A stretch of DNA of 64,000 nucleotides from Kribbella soli (lineage in GTDB: Bacteria > Actinomycetota > Actinomycetes > Propionibacteriales > Kribbellaceae), in assembly GCF_004331345.1 (NCBI RefSeq), contig NZ_SJJZ01000001.1:992001-1056000 (forward strand), read 5' to 3'. The notes under the pieces were generated by a model. The model was not told the DNA's origin, did not search any database, and was given only the letters and a program-made list of their open reading frames with translations. Shown here piece by piece: positions 19,211-32,397 of this stretch. How positions within the stretch are numbered: the first letter of the stretch is position 1; each line of letters opens with the position of its first letter. The position numbers and the translations under genes are program-made.

Positions 19211-19771
19211 ATGGACGCTGTACAGCTACACAATCGCACGGTCGCGAACTTCGCGGACCTGGTCTCGAAGGTGCCGGCCGATCGCTGGTCGGCGCCGACG
19301 CCGTGCTCGGACTGGGACGTCCGGGCGCTGGTCAACCATGTCGTCGGCGAGGAGCGCTGGACCGTGCCGCTGATGGCGGGCAAGACGATCGCCGAGGTCG
19401 GGGACACCCTCGACGGTGACCTGCTCGAGGACGACCCGGCCGCCGCGGCGTCGTACGCCGCCCGCGAGGCGGAGGTCGCGGCGACCTGGCCGATCGACAA
19501 GGTGCATCTGTCGTACGGCGACGAGGATCCGCACGAGTACCTGCGCCAGCTCGCGGCGGATCACCTGATCCACGGGTGGGACCTGGCCGTCGCGATCGAC
19601 GTACCGCCGCGGATGGACCCCGAACTCGTGAGCGAGGTCGCGGACTGGTTCGCGCAGCGCGAGGAGCTCTACCGATCGGCCGGGATGGTCGGCAAGCACC
19701 TCGACGGCTTCACCGATCCCACCGAAGCACTGCTCGCCGCCTTCGGCCGCGACCCGGGGTGGACCCCCTAG
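19211..19771 (+). CDS. TIGR03086-type mycothiol-fold metal protein
   Basis: 186 residues of the maleylpyruvate isomerase-like DinB fold (TIGR03086 type). WSAPTPCSDWDVRALVNHVVGEERW is the family signature, with the metal His in VNHVVGEE; further ligands are in DHLIHGWDLA. The family uses mycothiol, the actinobacterial thiol, for isomerisation or S-transfer, but most members have no known substrate. A strong GGAGGGGGAG site precedes the ATG. The stop shares the bases CTAG with the stop of the convergent L7/L12-like gene. Confidence 0.85.
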   Translation: MDAVQLHNRTVANFADLVSKVPADRWSAPTPCSDWDVRALVNHVVGEERWTVPLMAGKTIAEVGDTLDGDLLEDDPAAAASYAAREAEVAATWPIDKVHLSYGDEDPHEYLRQLAADHLIHGWDLAVAIDVPPRMDPELVSEVADWFAQREELYRSAGMVGKHLDGFTDPTEALLAAFGRDPGWTP

Positions 19772-20166
19772 TCCTGCAGTTCGGCGCGGAGGGCGCCGAC
19801 GAACAGGCCTGCCTCTTCGTCGGTCATGCCGGTCTCGGAGACGACCAGGGCGGTCGCCTGGTGGAGCTCGCCCGCGGCCTTGAGGGCGCGGGTGCGCTCG
19901 GCCAGGTTGGTGCCGGGGCGGCGGACCAACGGCGTACCGGTCGTCGGCGGCACGTACCGCCCGAGGCGGATGTCGTCGACCAGCTCCTTGGACTGCTTGA
20001 GGTCGAGGCCGGTGCGATCACGGATCAGCTTGACCGCATGCACCGCCTTCTTCGTGGTGATCAGGAACCGCACCTGATCGACATCGTCCGGGGACAGTTG
20101 GCCTCGCGCCGCGGCGAGGGCAACATTGTCCGTGTCCTGGCTGCTCCGACGGCTGAACAATCCCAT
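19768..20166 (-). CDS. Stand-alone ribosomal L7/L12 C-terminal-like protein
   Basis: 132 residues. The segment KAVHAVKLIRDRTGLDLKQSKELVDDI closely resembles the factor-binding C-terminal domain of ribosomal protein L7/L12 (helix, then GLGLKEAK-like motif). The L7/L12 N-terminal dimerisation domain and hinge are missing. A second helical region at about residues 85-130 (NLAERTRALKAAGELHQA, then MTDEEAGLFVGAL) resembles short helical modules of actinobacterial proteins. Proteins of this kind are common in Actinobacteria but uncharacterised; binding to a ribosomal or other partner is a guess. Confidence 0.78.
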   Translation of the reverse strand: MGLFSRRSSQDTDNVALAAARGQLSPDDVDQVRFLITTKKAVHAVKLIRDRTGLDLKQSKELVDDIRLGRYVPPTTGTPLVRRPGTNLAERTRALKAAGELHQATALVVSETGMTDEEAGLFVGALRAELQD

Positions 20167-20219
20167 GCGGCAATCCTTCCAGAACCCGTCAAACCGGGTG
20201 AACTCGAAGCAAGTCGGGC

Positions 20220-20933
20220 CTAATCCGCGAGCAGCTGCAGGATCTCGGACCAGGCGTGGGCACCGAGCTCGCGGTCGGCCGCCTCGGTCCCGCCGCGCGC
20301 CATCCGCTGCCCCGCGGTCTTCGGCTCCTCACCCGGCAGCACCGCACGATGCCCGGCCGCCGCGACCGTCACGGTCCGCGTCGGACGGTCGCCGCGACGC
20401 CGCTCGATCTCCGCCGCGAACTCGACCGACGGCCACACCTTGTCGTCGCCACCGGCCACCAGCAGGACCTCGCCCCGGATCCGCTCGACCGGGATCCGCG
20501 CCTGCTCCGGAGCCGCGCGCAGGCTCTGGCGATACATCCCGGTGTAGCTCGGCGGATCCTCCTCGGACTTCCAGTCCAGGTCGAACGGCACGAACGGGAG
20601 CGGCTCGCCCTGCCAGGTCCAGGCCGACCGCTGACTACCGTCCTCCAGGCTCCGGGCCCACACATAGGCACTCGGGGCGAACGCGACCACCGAGTCCACC
20701 CGCTCGTCGAGCGCACCGAGGAGCAACGCCGCCTCGGCACCCCACGAGCTGCCCATCACGACCAGCCGATCGTTGCCCGCCAGCTCAGCCAGCGGGAACG
20801 ACTCCAGCGGAACCTCGTGCGTCACCGGCCAGCGCGGCACGAGTACGTCGTACCCCTCGGCCTCGAGCAGCCGGGCCCGGTCCAGGTCCGGCGCACCGCT
20901 CGAACCATGGAGAAGTAGTACGCCGGTACTCAA
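20220..20933 (-). CDS. Alpha/beta hydrolase, BAAT/acyl-CoA thioesterase C-terminal type
   Basis: 237-residue alpha/beta hydrolase resembling the C-terminal domain of acyl-CoA:amino-acid N-acyltransferases and dienelactone hydrolases. The nucleophile elbow is GSSWGAE, the acid is probably the Asp of GGDDKVW, and the His is in AAGHRAV. LLLHGSSGAPDLDR near the N-terminus is the oxyanion region. Its ATG overlaps the guaB3 stop as ATGA, so the two are coupled, yet no biochemical link with purine metabolism is evident. The substrate is unknown. Confidence 0.82.
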   Translation of the reverse strand: MSTGVLLLHGSSGAPDLDRARLLEAEGYDVLVPRWPVTHEVPLESFPLAELAGNDRLVVMGSSWGAEAALLLGALDERVDSVVAFAPSAYVWARSLEDGSQRSAWTWQGEPLPFVPFDLDWKSEEDPPSYTGMYRQSLRAAPEQARIPVERIRGEVLLVAGGDDKVWPSVEFAAEIERRRGDRPTRTVTVAAAGHRAVLPGEEPKTAGQRMARGGTEAADRELGAHAWSEILQLLAD

Positions 20934-22036
20934 CCGACGACGACCTCGACCCGCTGGAACTCCTTGAGCTCCGTGTAGCCGGTGGTGGCCATCGCGCGCT
21001 TGAGCGCACCGACCAGGTTCATCGTGCCGTCCGGGACCCAGGACGGGCCGAACAGGATCTGCTCCATCGTGCCGGTCACGCCGACCTCGACCCGCTCACC
21101 GCGGGGCAGGTCCTGGTGCCAGGCCTCGGCGCCCCAGTGGTACCCGCCGCCCGGGGCGTCGCTCGCGCGCGCCAGCGGCGAGCCGACCATCACGGCGTCC
21201 GCGCCGCAGGCGATCGCCTTCGCCACGTCACCGGACCGCCCGACCGAGCCGTCCGCGATGACGTGCACGTACCGGCCGCCGGACTCGTCCATGTAGTCCC
21301 GCCGCGCCGCAGCGACGTCGGCCACCGCACTTGCCATCGGCACGGCGACCCCGAGCACCTTCCGCGTGGTGTGCGCCGCGCCGCCGCCGAACCCGACGAG
21401 CACGCCGGCCGCGCCGGTCCGCATCAGGTGCAACGCCGCCTGGTGCGTCGCACAACCACCGACGATCACCGGTACGTCGAGGTCGTAGATGAACTGCTTC
21501 AGGTTCAGCGGCTCCGCCTGCCCCGACACGTGCTCGGCGGACACCGTCGTACCGCGGATGACGAACAGGTCGACACCCGCGTCCACGACATGCTTGGCGA
21601 ACTGCTTGGTGCGCTGCGGCGAGAGCGCGCCGGCCACGGTCACACCGGAGTCGCGGATCTCCTGCACCCGCTGGGAGAGCAGCTCGGGCTTGATCGGCGC
21701 CGAGTAGATCTCCTGCAGCCGGTGCGTGGCCTGCTGCGTCTCGAGGCTGGTGATCTCCTCGAGCAGGCTGGTGGGGTCCTCGTACCGCGTCCAGAGACCT
21801 TCGAGGTTGAGGACGCCGAGACCGCCGGCCTTGCCGATCGCGATCGCGGTGGCCGGCGACATCACCGAGTCCATCGGCGCGGCCAGGATCGGCAGCTCGA
21901 ACCGGTACGCGTCGATCTGCCAGGCGACCGAGACCTCCTCGGGGTCCCGCGTGCGGCGCGACGGCACGATCGCGATGTCGTCGAACGCGTACGCCTGCCG
22001 GCCCCGCTTCGCGCGGCCGATCTCGATCTCGGTCAT
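20930..22036 (-). CDS. guaB3: GuaB3-family IMP dehydrogenase-related protein
   Basis: 368-residue TIM-barrel protein of the actinobacterial GuaB3 family, related to IMPDH and GMP reductase. It keeps the IMPDH barrel blocks (FELPILAAPMDSVMSP, GGLGVLNLEGLWTRY, VIADGSVGRSGDVAKAIACGADAVMVGSPLA) but has no CBS domains. At the place of the IMPDH catalytic loop GPGSICTTR it reads GGGAAHTTR, so the usual Cys is a His. It lies 27 bases after guaB. Its reaction in Actinobacteria is unsettled; a GMP reductase or altered IMPDH role is possible. Confidence 0.93.
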   Translation of the reverse strand: MTEIEIGRAKRGRQAYAFDDIAIVPSRRTRDPEEVSVAWQIDAYRFELPILAAPMDSVMSPATAIAIGKAGGLGVLNLEGLWTRYEDPTSLLEEITSLETQQATHRLQEIYSAPIKPELLSQRVQEIRDSGVTVAGALSPQRTKQFAKHVVDAGVDLFVIRGTTVSAEHVSGQAEPLNLKQFIYDLDVPVIVGGCATHQAALHLMRTGAAGVLVGFGGGAAHTTRKVLGVAVPMASAVADVAAARRDYMDESGGRYVHVIADGSVGRSGDVAKAIACGADAVMVGSPLARASDAPGGGYHWGAEAWHQDLPRGERVEVGVTGTMEQILFGPSWVPDGTMNLVGALKRAMATTGYTELKEFQRVEVVVG

Positions 22037-22063
22037 CTGGTGTCCTTACAGGTAGCAGGCGGG

Positions 22064-25231
<3,168 letters not shown>

Positions 25232-25239
<8 letters not shown>

Positions 25240-25855
25240 GATGCCCCTCCCCCGCTCTTCCTCGTTCCAGCTGTGCTTCATGCCCCACAAACCCCCTGAG
25301 CGTGTTCAACGCCCGATGCTGTGCGACCCTCACCGCCCCCGGTGTCATCCCCAGTGCCCGGCCGGTCTCCTCGGCTGACAACCCCGCAACGACGCGAAGG
25401 CGCAGGATCTCGCGCAGTTTCTCCGGCAACTTGTCCAGCAGGCCCATGATGTGCTGGACCTCTGAGTGCCGAACCGCGCGCTCCTCCGGCGTCGGTGACT
25501 CGTCCGCGCCGTCCGGCAGGTCCGGCGTCGAGACGTCGGCGACCGCGAACGCGCGCTGGGCATCGGCGACCTTGCGGGCCGCGATGCCGTAGACGAAAGC
25601 CTCGAAAGGCCTCCCCTCGTCACGGTACCGGCCCAGCGCGCCGAACACCGCGACACAAACTTCTTGTGCGACGTCGTCGACCATGTCGGCGCCGCCGGGA
25701 TAGGTCCACAAACGGGACCGTACGTATCTGTGCGCGACTGCGCGCACTCTGGTGAGCAGGTCGTTGAGAGCTGTGCGGTCCCCGTCGCCGGCCAGCGCGG
25801 CAAGATCCCTGAGCTCGACCCGGTCGTGGGTGTCAGGTACTCGGACCTCTGTCAC
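25232..25855 (-). CDS. sigD: ECF RNA polymerase sigma factor SigD
   Basis: 207-residue extracytoplasmic-function sigma factor. Region 2 (DDVAQEVCVAVFGALGRYRDEGRPFEAFVYGIAARKVADA) and region 4 (LPEKLREILRLRVVAGLSAEETGRALGMTPGAVRVAQHRAL) closely resemble mycobacterial SigD. The overlapping rsdA gene and the guaB/groEL neighbours match the Mycobacterium gene order. The GTG start VTEVRVPDTHDR was chosen because a GAGGGGCGAG ribosome site precedes it; the frame stays open 22 codons further, so a longer form cannot be excluded. It is held by RsdA, and its regulon in this organism is unknown. Confidence 0.93.
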
Positions 25856-25978
25856 CCCTCGCCCCCTCGTGTTCGGACCGGTCAGCCTGAAAGATGGTAC
25901 GGCGCTCAACTCTCGTTGCATAGTGGCAATTCGTGGTCAGGCCCCCGCTCTTGATCACAATCTGTCACTACCAGCCAG

Positions 25979-26431
25979 TTAGGTCCAGGGCCCGACGAAA
26001 CGGATCAGTTCGGACGCGTGCTCGCCCGCCCAGTCGATCGGCGTACGACCGGTCTCGAGCCACCCGGCCCGTCGATAGAGATGTACGGCGGCGCCACGGT
26101 TGTCGACCACCTCGAGCGAGAGCTTCCGCCCGAGCTCGGCGGCAGTCTTCACGCAATGGTCGAGCAACTGCCGCCCGATCCCCTGCCGGGTCGCCTCCGG
26201 GTCCACGAACAACCGCTCCACCTCGGCGTCGTCACCGACGGCAGTCAGCACCACATGCCCGACGACCCGCGCGTCACTCACCGCGACCCAGCAACCCAGC
26301 CGGTTCTCCGGCGTCAGCCAGTCCCGCGGGTCAGCAGGCCAGTTGATCGGGTACGCCGCCCGCTCATGCACAGCCCGCAACAACTCCACGCAAACACCCA
26401 GGTCTTCATCGCCCCGCACCCGTATCCACAC
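25979..26431 (-). CDS. GNAT-family N-acetyltransferase
   Basis: 150-residue GCN5-related acetyltransferase. The acetyl-CoA-binding motif is VDPEATRQGIGRQLLDH (R/QxxGxG type), preceded by VERLFV, and the C-terminal NRGAAVHLYRRAGW block is typical. The substrate is unknown. It stands alone between sigD and groEL; a 24-bp inverted repeat lies in its upstream region. Start is GTG. Confidence 0.85.
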   Translation of the reverse strand: MWIRVRGDEDLGVCVELLRAVHERAAYPINWPADPRDWLTPENRLGCWVAVSDARVVGHVVLTAVGDDAEVERLFVDPEATRQGIGRQLLDHCVKTAAELGRKLSLEVVDNRGAAVHLYRRAGWLETGRTPIDWAGEHASELIRFVGPWT

Positions 26432-26478
26432 CCACCCATCCCATCAGACCGACCGGATGGGGTCGGCACAGGACTGGA

Positions 26479-26542
26479 TATCCCCCCGTGTTGGGGGTTC
26501 TCCCCTCGCACACCAGCAGAGAACCCCCAACACGAGGGGATA
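26479..26542. repeat. Near-perfect 24-bp inverted repeat
   Basis: The arms 26,479-26,502 and 26,519-26,542 match at 23 of 24 positions around a 16-nt centre. Each arm contains GTGTTGGGGGTTCTC or its complement. The centre also contains CCCCTCG, which can pair with CGAGGGG in the right arm, so two foldings compete. It lies between the groEL terminator and the acetyltransferase start and codes for nothing. It may be a dispersed palindromic element or a large attenuator-like hairpin. Confidence 0.8.
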
Positions 26543-26610
26543 ACCGGCCTTGTGTCGGAGTGCGGCTGAGGGTGCTCGGGCGGCTCTGTGCGGCGGCGAA
26601 CCGCCGCGCA

Positions 26611-26659
26611 ACAGAGCACCGCCCGGCGGGTCCGAGGACCTGCCGGGCGGTGCTGTGTG
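26611..26659 (-). terminator. groEL terminator hairpin
   Basis: A stem of about 23 bp with two mismatches and a GAG loop begins 26 bases after the groEL stop: GCACCGCCCGGC pairs with GCCGGGCGGTGC, and GGGTCC with GGACCT. A second hairpin (26,583-26,617, GCTCTGT with ACAGAGC around a CGGCGG/CCGCCG stem) uses the same ACAGAG bases, so the two cannot form together. No U-run follows. Confidence 0.75.
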
Positions 26660-26684
26660 CTGTCGAACTACTACTGCTGAGGGA

Positions 26685-28752
<2,068 letters not shown>

Positions 28753-28836
28753 TTGCTGACCTCCACGGTCGATGTGCTGTTTGCGGTTCATGGTGGTCGC
28801 GCTCCCCTGCCGTCGCGGGGGTCAAGGGCCGGACCG

Positions 28837-28863
28837 CTGGCATTCTCGCATCGAGAGTGCCAA
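28837..28863. promoter_or_regulatory. CIRCE operator 2 (HrcA site)
   Basis: CTGGCATTC, nine bases, GAGTGCCAA. This matches the HrcA-binding CIRCE consensus TTAGCACTC-N9-GAGTGCTAA with a few changes in the left arm. It overlaps the predicted transcription start of groES. Confidence 0.85.
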
Positions 28864-28868
28864 CACCG

Positions 28869-28897
28869 AATCTAGGCCGCGATTAGCACTCGGTCAA
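28869..28897 (-). promoter_or_regulatory. groES-groEL promoter
   Basis: On the minus strand TTGACC (-35) and TAGATT (-10) are separated by exactly 17 bp. The -35 box lies in the spacer of CIRCE 1 and the start site falls at the edge of CIRCE 2, so HrcA bound at either would block polymerase. Confidence 0.85.
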
Positions 28898-28909
28898 CTC
28901 GAGTGCCAA
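28883..28909. promoter_or_regulatory. CIRCE operator 1 (HrcA site)
   Basis: TTAGCACTC, nine bases, GAGTGCCAA: one base from the perfect CIRCE palindrome. It covers the -35 region of the groES promoter. The hrcA gene itself is not in the window. Confidence 0.93.
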
Positions 28910-28944
28910 AGGATTCTCAGCGTGAGACGTCTAATGTTGCCCGG

Positions 28945-30111
28945 GTGAGTGTCGCCGCGCTGCTCGATGGACCGGGCACTGAGGTGCTGGCTGCCGCCTG
29001 CGCCGAGTACCGCCCCGGCAAGGAGCTCCAGCTGGTCGAGAAGCTCAGACGCCGGTACGACGCAACGCTTGTCACGACTGCGGTCACCCAGGCCGCACTG
29101 CGCCACCGCGCCGTCGCCAAGTTCGGTCCGGACGCAGAACGCATGTACTTCACCCCAGACGGCCTGGAGCAAGCCACCCGCACCACAGTCAGCACCCACC
29201 GAGCCGCACGCGTGGCGCTCAGCCAGATCGACACGATGGTCGACCTGGGATGCGGCATCGGCGGCGACCTCATCGTCATGGCCCGTGCGGGACTGCTGGT
29301 CACCGGTGTCGAACGGGACCCCGAGACCGCAGTCGTCGCCCGCGCGAACCTGGCTGCGTTCGACCTGCCTGGCGAGGTCCTCGTCGGCGATGCGGAGACG
29401 ACGGATCTCACGCCGTACGACATGGTGTTCGCCGACCCCGCGCGCCGGGCTGATGGACGGCGCGTGTTCGACCACAACGCCTACTCGCCGCCGTGGTCCT
29501 TCGTCACCCAGCTCCTGCAGCGCACCGCGTGCGTGAAGGTGGCGCCGGGCATCCCGCACGACGCGATCCCCGAAGGGGTGGAAGCGGAGTGGATCAGTGA
29601 CGCCGGTGAAGTAAAGGAGGCCGCGCTCTGGTCCGGTGAGCTGTACGGCGGCACACCACGACGGGCCACGCTGCTCCCCGGTGGCGCGAGTGTCAGCGAT
29701 GCACCGGAGGCCGACAGTGGTCCGGTCGGTCGGTACATCTACGAGCCCGACGGTGCGGTCGTCCGGGCCGGTCTGGTCACCGCGGTCTCGGCAGCGGTCG
29801 ACGGGTGGTTGCTGGATCCCCGCATCGCCTACGTCACCGCGTCGACGTACATCCCGACCGCGCTGGCCTCGGCGTACGAAGTACTGGAAGAGCTGCCCTA
29901 CAAAGAGAAAGCGTTGCGCTCCTGGGTCCGCAACCAGGGCATCGGGACGCTGGAGATCAAGAAGCGCGGCGTCGATCTCGATCCGGCCCAGCTGCGCAAG
30001 AAGCTCGCACCGAAGGGCTCGACGTCGGCGACCCTGATCATCACGCGCATCGGCCGCGACGCCGTCGCCTACTCGTGCCGCAGGGTGACGACCAGCTTGC
30101 CGGTCGCCTGA
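28945..30111 (+). CDS. SAM-dependent methyltransferase with THUMP-like C-terminal domain
   Basis: 388 residues. The class I methyltransferase motif I is VDLGCGIGGDLI, followed by GVERDPETAVVARANL and VFADPARR (a DPAR motif). The C-terminal part (KRRGVDLDPAQLRKKL-like region and ATLIITRIG) matches the THUMP-like domain of actinobacterial proteins of this family, often called class I SAM methyltransferases of unknown target, perhaps RNA. The GTG start is chosen because the earlier in-frame start lies inside a CIRCE element; TAATGT sits 7 nt ahead, so the mRNA may be leaderless. Its end overlaps the convergent oxidoreductase by 43 bases. Confidence 0.83.
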   Translation: MSVAALLDGPGTEVLAAACAEYRPGKELQLVEKLRRRYDATLVTTAVTQAALRHRAVAKFGPDAERMYFTPDGLEQATRTTVSTHRAARVALSQIDTMVDLGCGIGGDLIVMARAGLLVTGVERDPETAVVARANLAAFDLPGEVLVGDAETTDLTPYDMVFADPARRADGRRVFDHNAYSPPWSFVTQLLQRTACVKVAPGIPHDAIPEGVEAEWISDAGEVKEAALWSGELYGGTPRRATLLPGGASVSDAPEADSGPVGRYIYEPDGAVVRAGLVTAVSAAVDGWLLDPRIAYVTASTYIPTALASAYEVLEELPYKEKALRSWVRNQGIGTLEIKKRGVDLDPAQLRKKLAPKGSTSATLIITRIGRDAVAYSCRRVTTSLPVA

Positions 30112-31034
30112 TCGTCCTCCATGTACCGGTGCGCCGCGACGATGTCCTCCAGGTCGAAGACACGGTCGACGTTCGGCCGGTAGACGCCGCTCTCGACCTC
30201 GCTCACGATCCGCTGCAGCACGTCCGTGCGCCCCTTCATCGTCTCGCTGTGGAACGCCGTCAGCCGGGTTCCGGACGGGATCATCGCGATCGGCTCGAAG
30301 TCCTGGATCAACCACCCGCTGAGCGATCCCGCGACGCACACCGTGCCGCCGCGACGGACGAGCCGTAGCGAGTCCACCGCCGTACGCGCGCCGATCAGGT
30401 CCAGAACGTACTCCGGTCCGTCCGGCCAGATCTCCCGCAGCGATCCGCCGTCGTCGAGCACCACATGATCCGCGGTCAGCGCGTCGACCTTGCCCGCCTG
30501 CCGCGTCGTGACCGCGGTCTCGACCCCGTACCCAGCCGCGATCGCCGCAGCCGCCATCCCCACCGACGACGTACCGCCGCGAATCAGCAGCCGGCCGCCG
30601 CGCTCGATCCCCAACGCGTCCAACGCGCCCTGCGCCGTCAAGTACGTCTCGGGCAGCGCGGCCAGCAGGTCCCACGGCAGCGTGCTGGCGACCGGCATCA
30701 ACGTTGCGTTCGGCAACAATGCGTACTCCGCATAGCCGCCGTCGTACGCCCGGCCCATCTCCCCCATCACCGCCGCGACCGTTGTCCCTTCCGGTACGGC
30801 GGGATCGGTCGAGGCAACCACGACGCCGACACATTCGATCCCGAGGACCCGCGGGAACCGCACCGTCGGCGAATGCCCCTGCCGGGTCCGCAACTCCGAC
30901 CGGTTCAGACCGGCTCCCGCTACCCGCACCAAACTCCAGCCGTCCCGAACCGCCGGCACCGGCAACTCGCGGAGCTCCAGGACTTCGGGGCCACCCGCTC
31001 GGACACACACCGCGGCACGCATCGTCGCACTCAT
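30069..31034 (-). CDS. Zinc-independent MDR-family quinone oxidoreductase
   Basis: 321 residues of the medium-chain dehydrogenase/reductase superfamily, quinone-oxidoreductase subgroup. It begins MRAAVCVRAGGPEVLELREL, has AGAGLNRSELRTRQG near residue 50 and the cofactor motif IRGGTSSVGMAAAAIAAGYG. No structural or catalytic zinc cysteines are present. It would reduce quinones or enones with NADPH. ATG four codons downstream is an alternative start. It overlaps the methyltransferase gene tail to tail. A LexA-like box lies about 116 bases upstream. Confidence 0.87.
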   Translation of the reverse strand: MSATMRAAVCVRAGGPEVLELRELPVPAVRDGWSLVRVAGAGLNRSELRTRQGHSPTVRFPRVLGIECVGVVVASTDPAVPEGTTVAAVMGEMGRAYDGGYAEYALLPNATLMPVASTLPWDLLAALPETYLTAQGALDALGIERGGRLLIRGGTSSVGMAAAAIAAGYGVETAVTTRQAGKVDALTADHVVLDDGGSLREIWPDGPEYVLDLIGARTAVDSLRLVRRGGTVCVAGSLSGWLIQDFEPIAMIPSGTRLTAFHSETMKGRTDVLQRIVSEVESGVYRPNVDRVFDLEDIVAAHRYMEDDQATGKLVVTLRHE

Positions 31035-31149
31035 GCCTTCACTCTCGCCGCAGACCGGCGTGGCTGACCACCGATAGAATGCCAAGCTATGCCCGTTGGC
31101 CGCCAACCGTCATCGCACGGAACAATCCGGACTTGCGCTCGACGTACAT

Positions 31150-31165
31150 TCGAACATATGATCGA
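31150..31165. promoter_or_regulatory. LexA-box-like sequence
   Basis: TCGAACATATGATCGA differs from the actinobacterial SOS box TCGAAC-N4-GTTCGA at one of twelve fixed bases. It lies in the region upstream of the quinone oxidoreductase. No SOS gene is adjacent, so a chance match is possible. Confidence 0.35.
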
Positions 31166-31172
31166 CTCGCGA

Positions 31173-31241
31173 GCGGGTCTCCGGGCGACAAGCCGGCGGG
31201 CGAGGTGCTGCGTCTGCTGCTGCAACTCCCCGGAGACCCGC
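31173..31241 (-). terminator. Inverted repeat after the hydrolase gene
   Basis: GCGGGTCTCCGGG and CCCGGAGACCCGC are perfect 13-bp complements separated by 43 bases. The repeat begins 2 bases after the hydrolase stop on the minus strand, the position of a terminator. The long loop is unusual, and no U-run follows. Confidence 0.5.
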
Positions 31242-31243
31242 CA

Positions 31244-31954
31244 CTAACTTGCCCGGAATCGTTCCTTCACCGGCATCCGGAATCGAGCTATCGCGATCTC
31301 GCCGACCGCCGACGCCGCCTGATCGCGCACCGCCGGCAAGTGCTCGTCACCACCACCGGCAGGGATCCCTCCGACGAACTCTCTCACCAGCCGGTCCCAG
31401 TCCTTCGCGCGGCGCAGCATCGCGTGCCCTTCCCCGGCGAGGGAGTACGTCGTCACCTCCACCCCGGCCGCCCGCAGCCGCTGTGCGTACGCCGTCGTGC
31501 CCGCAGGAGAGGTGATCGTGTCGTCGGTCCCGTGCACGAACGTGACGGGTGGGCGAAGCGCGACGAGCGGCTCGTCGCGCGGCAGCCACGGCGCCAGCGC
31601 GAGCACGCCTGCCACCCGTGGATGATCGCCGGCGGCAACTACCGCTCGCCCGCCCATCGAGTGCCCGATCAGTAACACCCGCGAGATCACCGGCGGCAGT
31701 TCGTCGAGAACGGTCCGCAGATCAGTAGCCGCGTGGCCGTCGTCGTTCCAGCCCCGGAAGCGATACCGGAGGAACCCGGTCGCGGAGTTCGGCGCGACCC
31801 GCCGCGCGGCCTGCGCGAACGGCCACATCCGCAGCACAGCCGGGCGCCACAGGTGCGGGTCGGCGTGCGAGTGTTCCTCGCCGCCGTGCGCGAGCAGCAC
31901 CAGTTCGGTCGCGCCCGCCGGGTGCCGGACGAGATCGACACCCGGACGCCTCAC
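31244..31954 (-). CDS. Alpha/beta hydrolase
   Basis: 236-residue serine hydrolase. The oxyanion region is LLAHGGEEHS, the nucleophile elbow GHSMGGRA, the acid probably the Asp of HGTDDTI, and the His in GEGHAML. Dienelactone-hydrolase-like folds have this order. The GTG start overlaps the stop of the acetyltransferase as GTGA, so it is the last gene of the tsa operon. The substrate is unknown. Confidence 0.82.
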   Translation of the reverse strand: MRRPGVDLVRHPAGATELVLLAHGGEEHSHADPHLWRPAVLRMWPFAQAARRVAPNSATGFLRYRFRGWNDDGHAATDLRTVLDELPPVISRVLLIGHSMGGRAVVAAGDHPRVAGVLALAPWLPRDEPLVALRPPVTFVHGTDDTITSPAGTTAYAQRLRAAGVEVTTYSLAGEGHAMLRRAKDWDRLVREFVGGIPAGGGDEHLPAVRDQAASAVGEIAIARFRMPVKERFRAS

Positions 31955-32397
31955 GGCTGCGCGTACAACTCGGCCGGTTCCTTGCGGATCGACATCATCC
32001 GTCCGGGCGGCGTTTCGCTGAAGCCGTACGACCGGTAGAGCTCGTGCGCATCGGCGGTCGCCAGCAGGACCTGCCGCAGGCCCTTCAGCTCCGGGTGCTC
32101 GAGCAAGGTCGATACGACGAAGCGCCCGAGACCGTGCCCACGGTGCGACTCCAGCACGAACACGTCGGCCAGCCAGGCGAACGTGGCCCGGTCCGTCACC
32201 ATCCGCGCGTACGCGACCATCGCCCCGTCCGCGCCGTACACCCCGAGGTTCAGCGAACCGGCGACTGCGCGGTCCACCACCTCGCGCGGGATCCCCTCGG
32301 CCCAGTACGACGTACTCAAGAAGCCCTGCACCACGTCGACGTCGATCCGCTCGGCGTTGTCGTCCGCCTCGAAGCCGTCGGCTCCGGTCCACTTCAT
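31951..32397 (-). CDS. GNAT-family N-acetyltransferase
   Basis: 148-residue GNAT protein. [24 protein letters not shown] is the acetyl-CoA motif and [19 protein letters not shown] the C-terminal block. It resembles acetyltransferases whose C-terminus carries MMSIRKEP, a feature of YhbS/ElaA-like proteins. The ATG overlaps the tsaD stop as ATGA and the stop overlaps the hydrolase start, so it is co-translated with the t6A genes. Substrate unknown. Confidence 0.85.
   Translation of the reverse strand: MKWTGADGFEADDNAERIDVDVVQGFLSTSYWAEGIPREVVDRAVAGSLNLGVYGADGAMVAYARMVTDRATFAWLADVFVLESHRGHGLGRFVVSTLLEHPELKGLRQVLLATADAHELYRSYGFSETPPGRMMSIRKEPAELYAQP

Noticed and set aside
31031-31225. 64-codon minus-strand ORF near the LexA-like box
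   Set aside because: Arg-rich, overlaps the hydrolase terminator and the oxidoreductase start, and has no recognisable domain.
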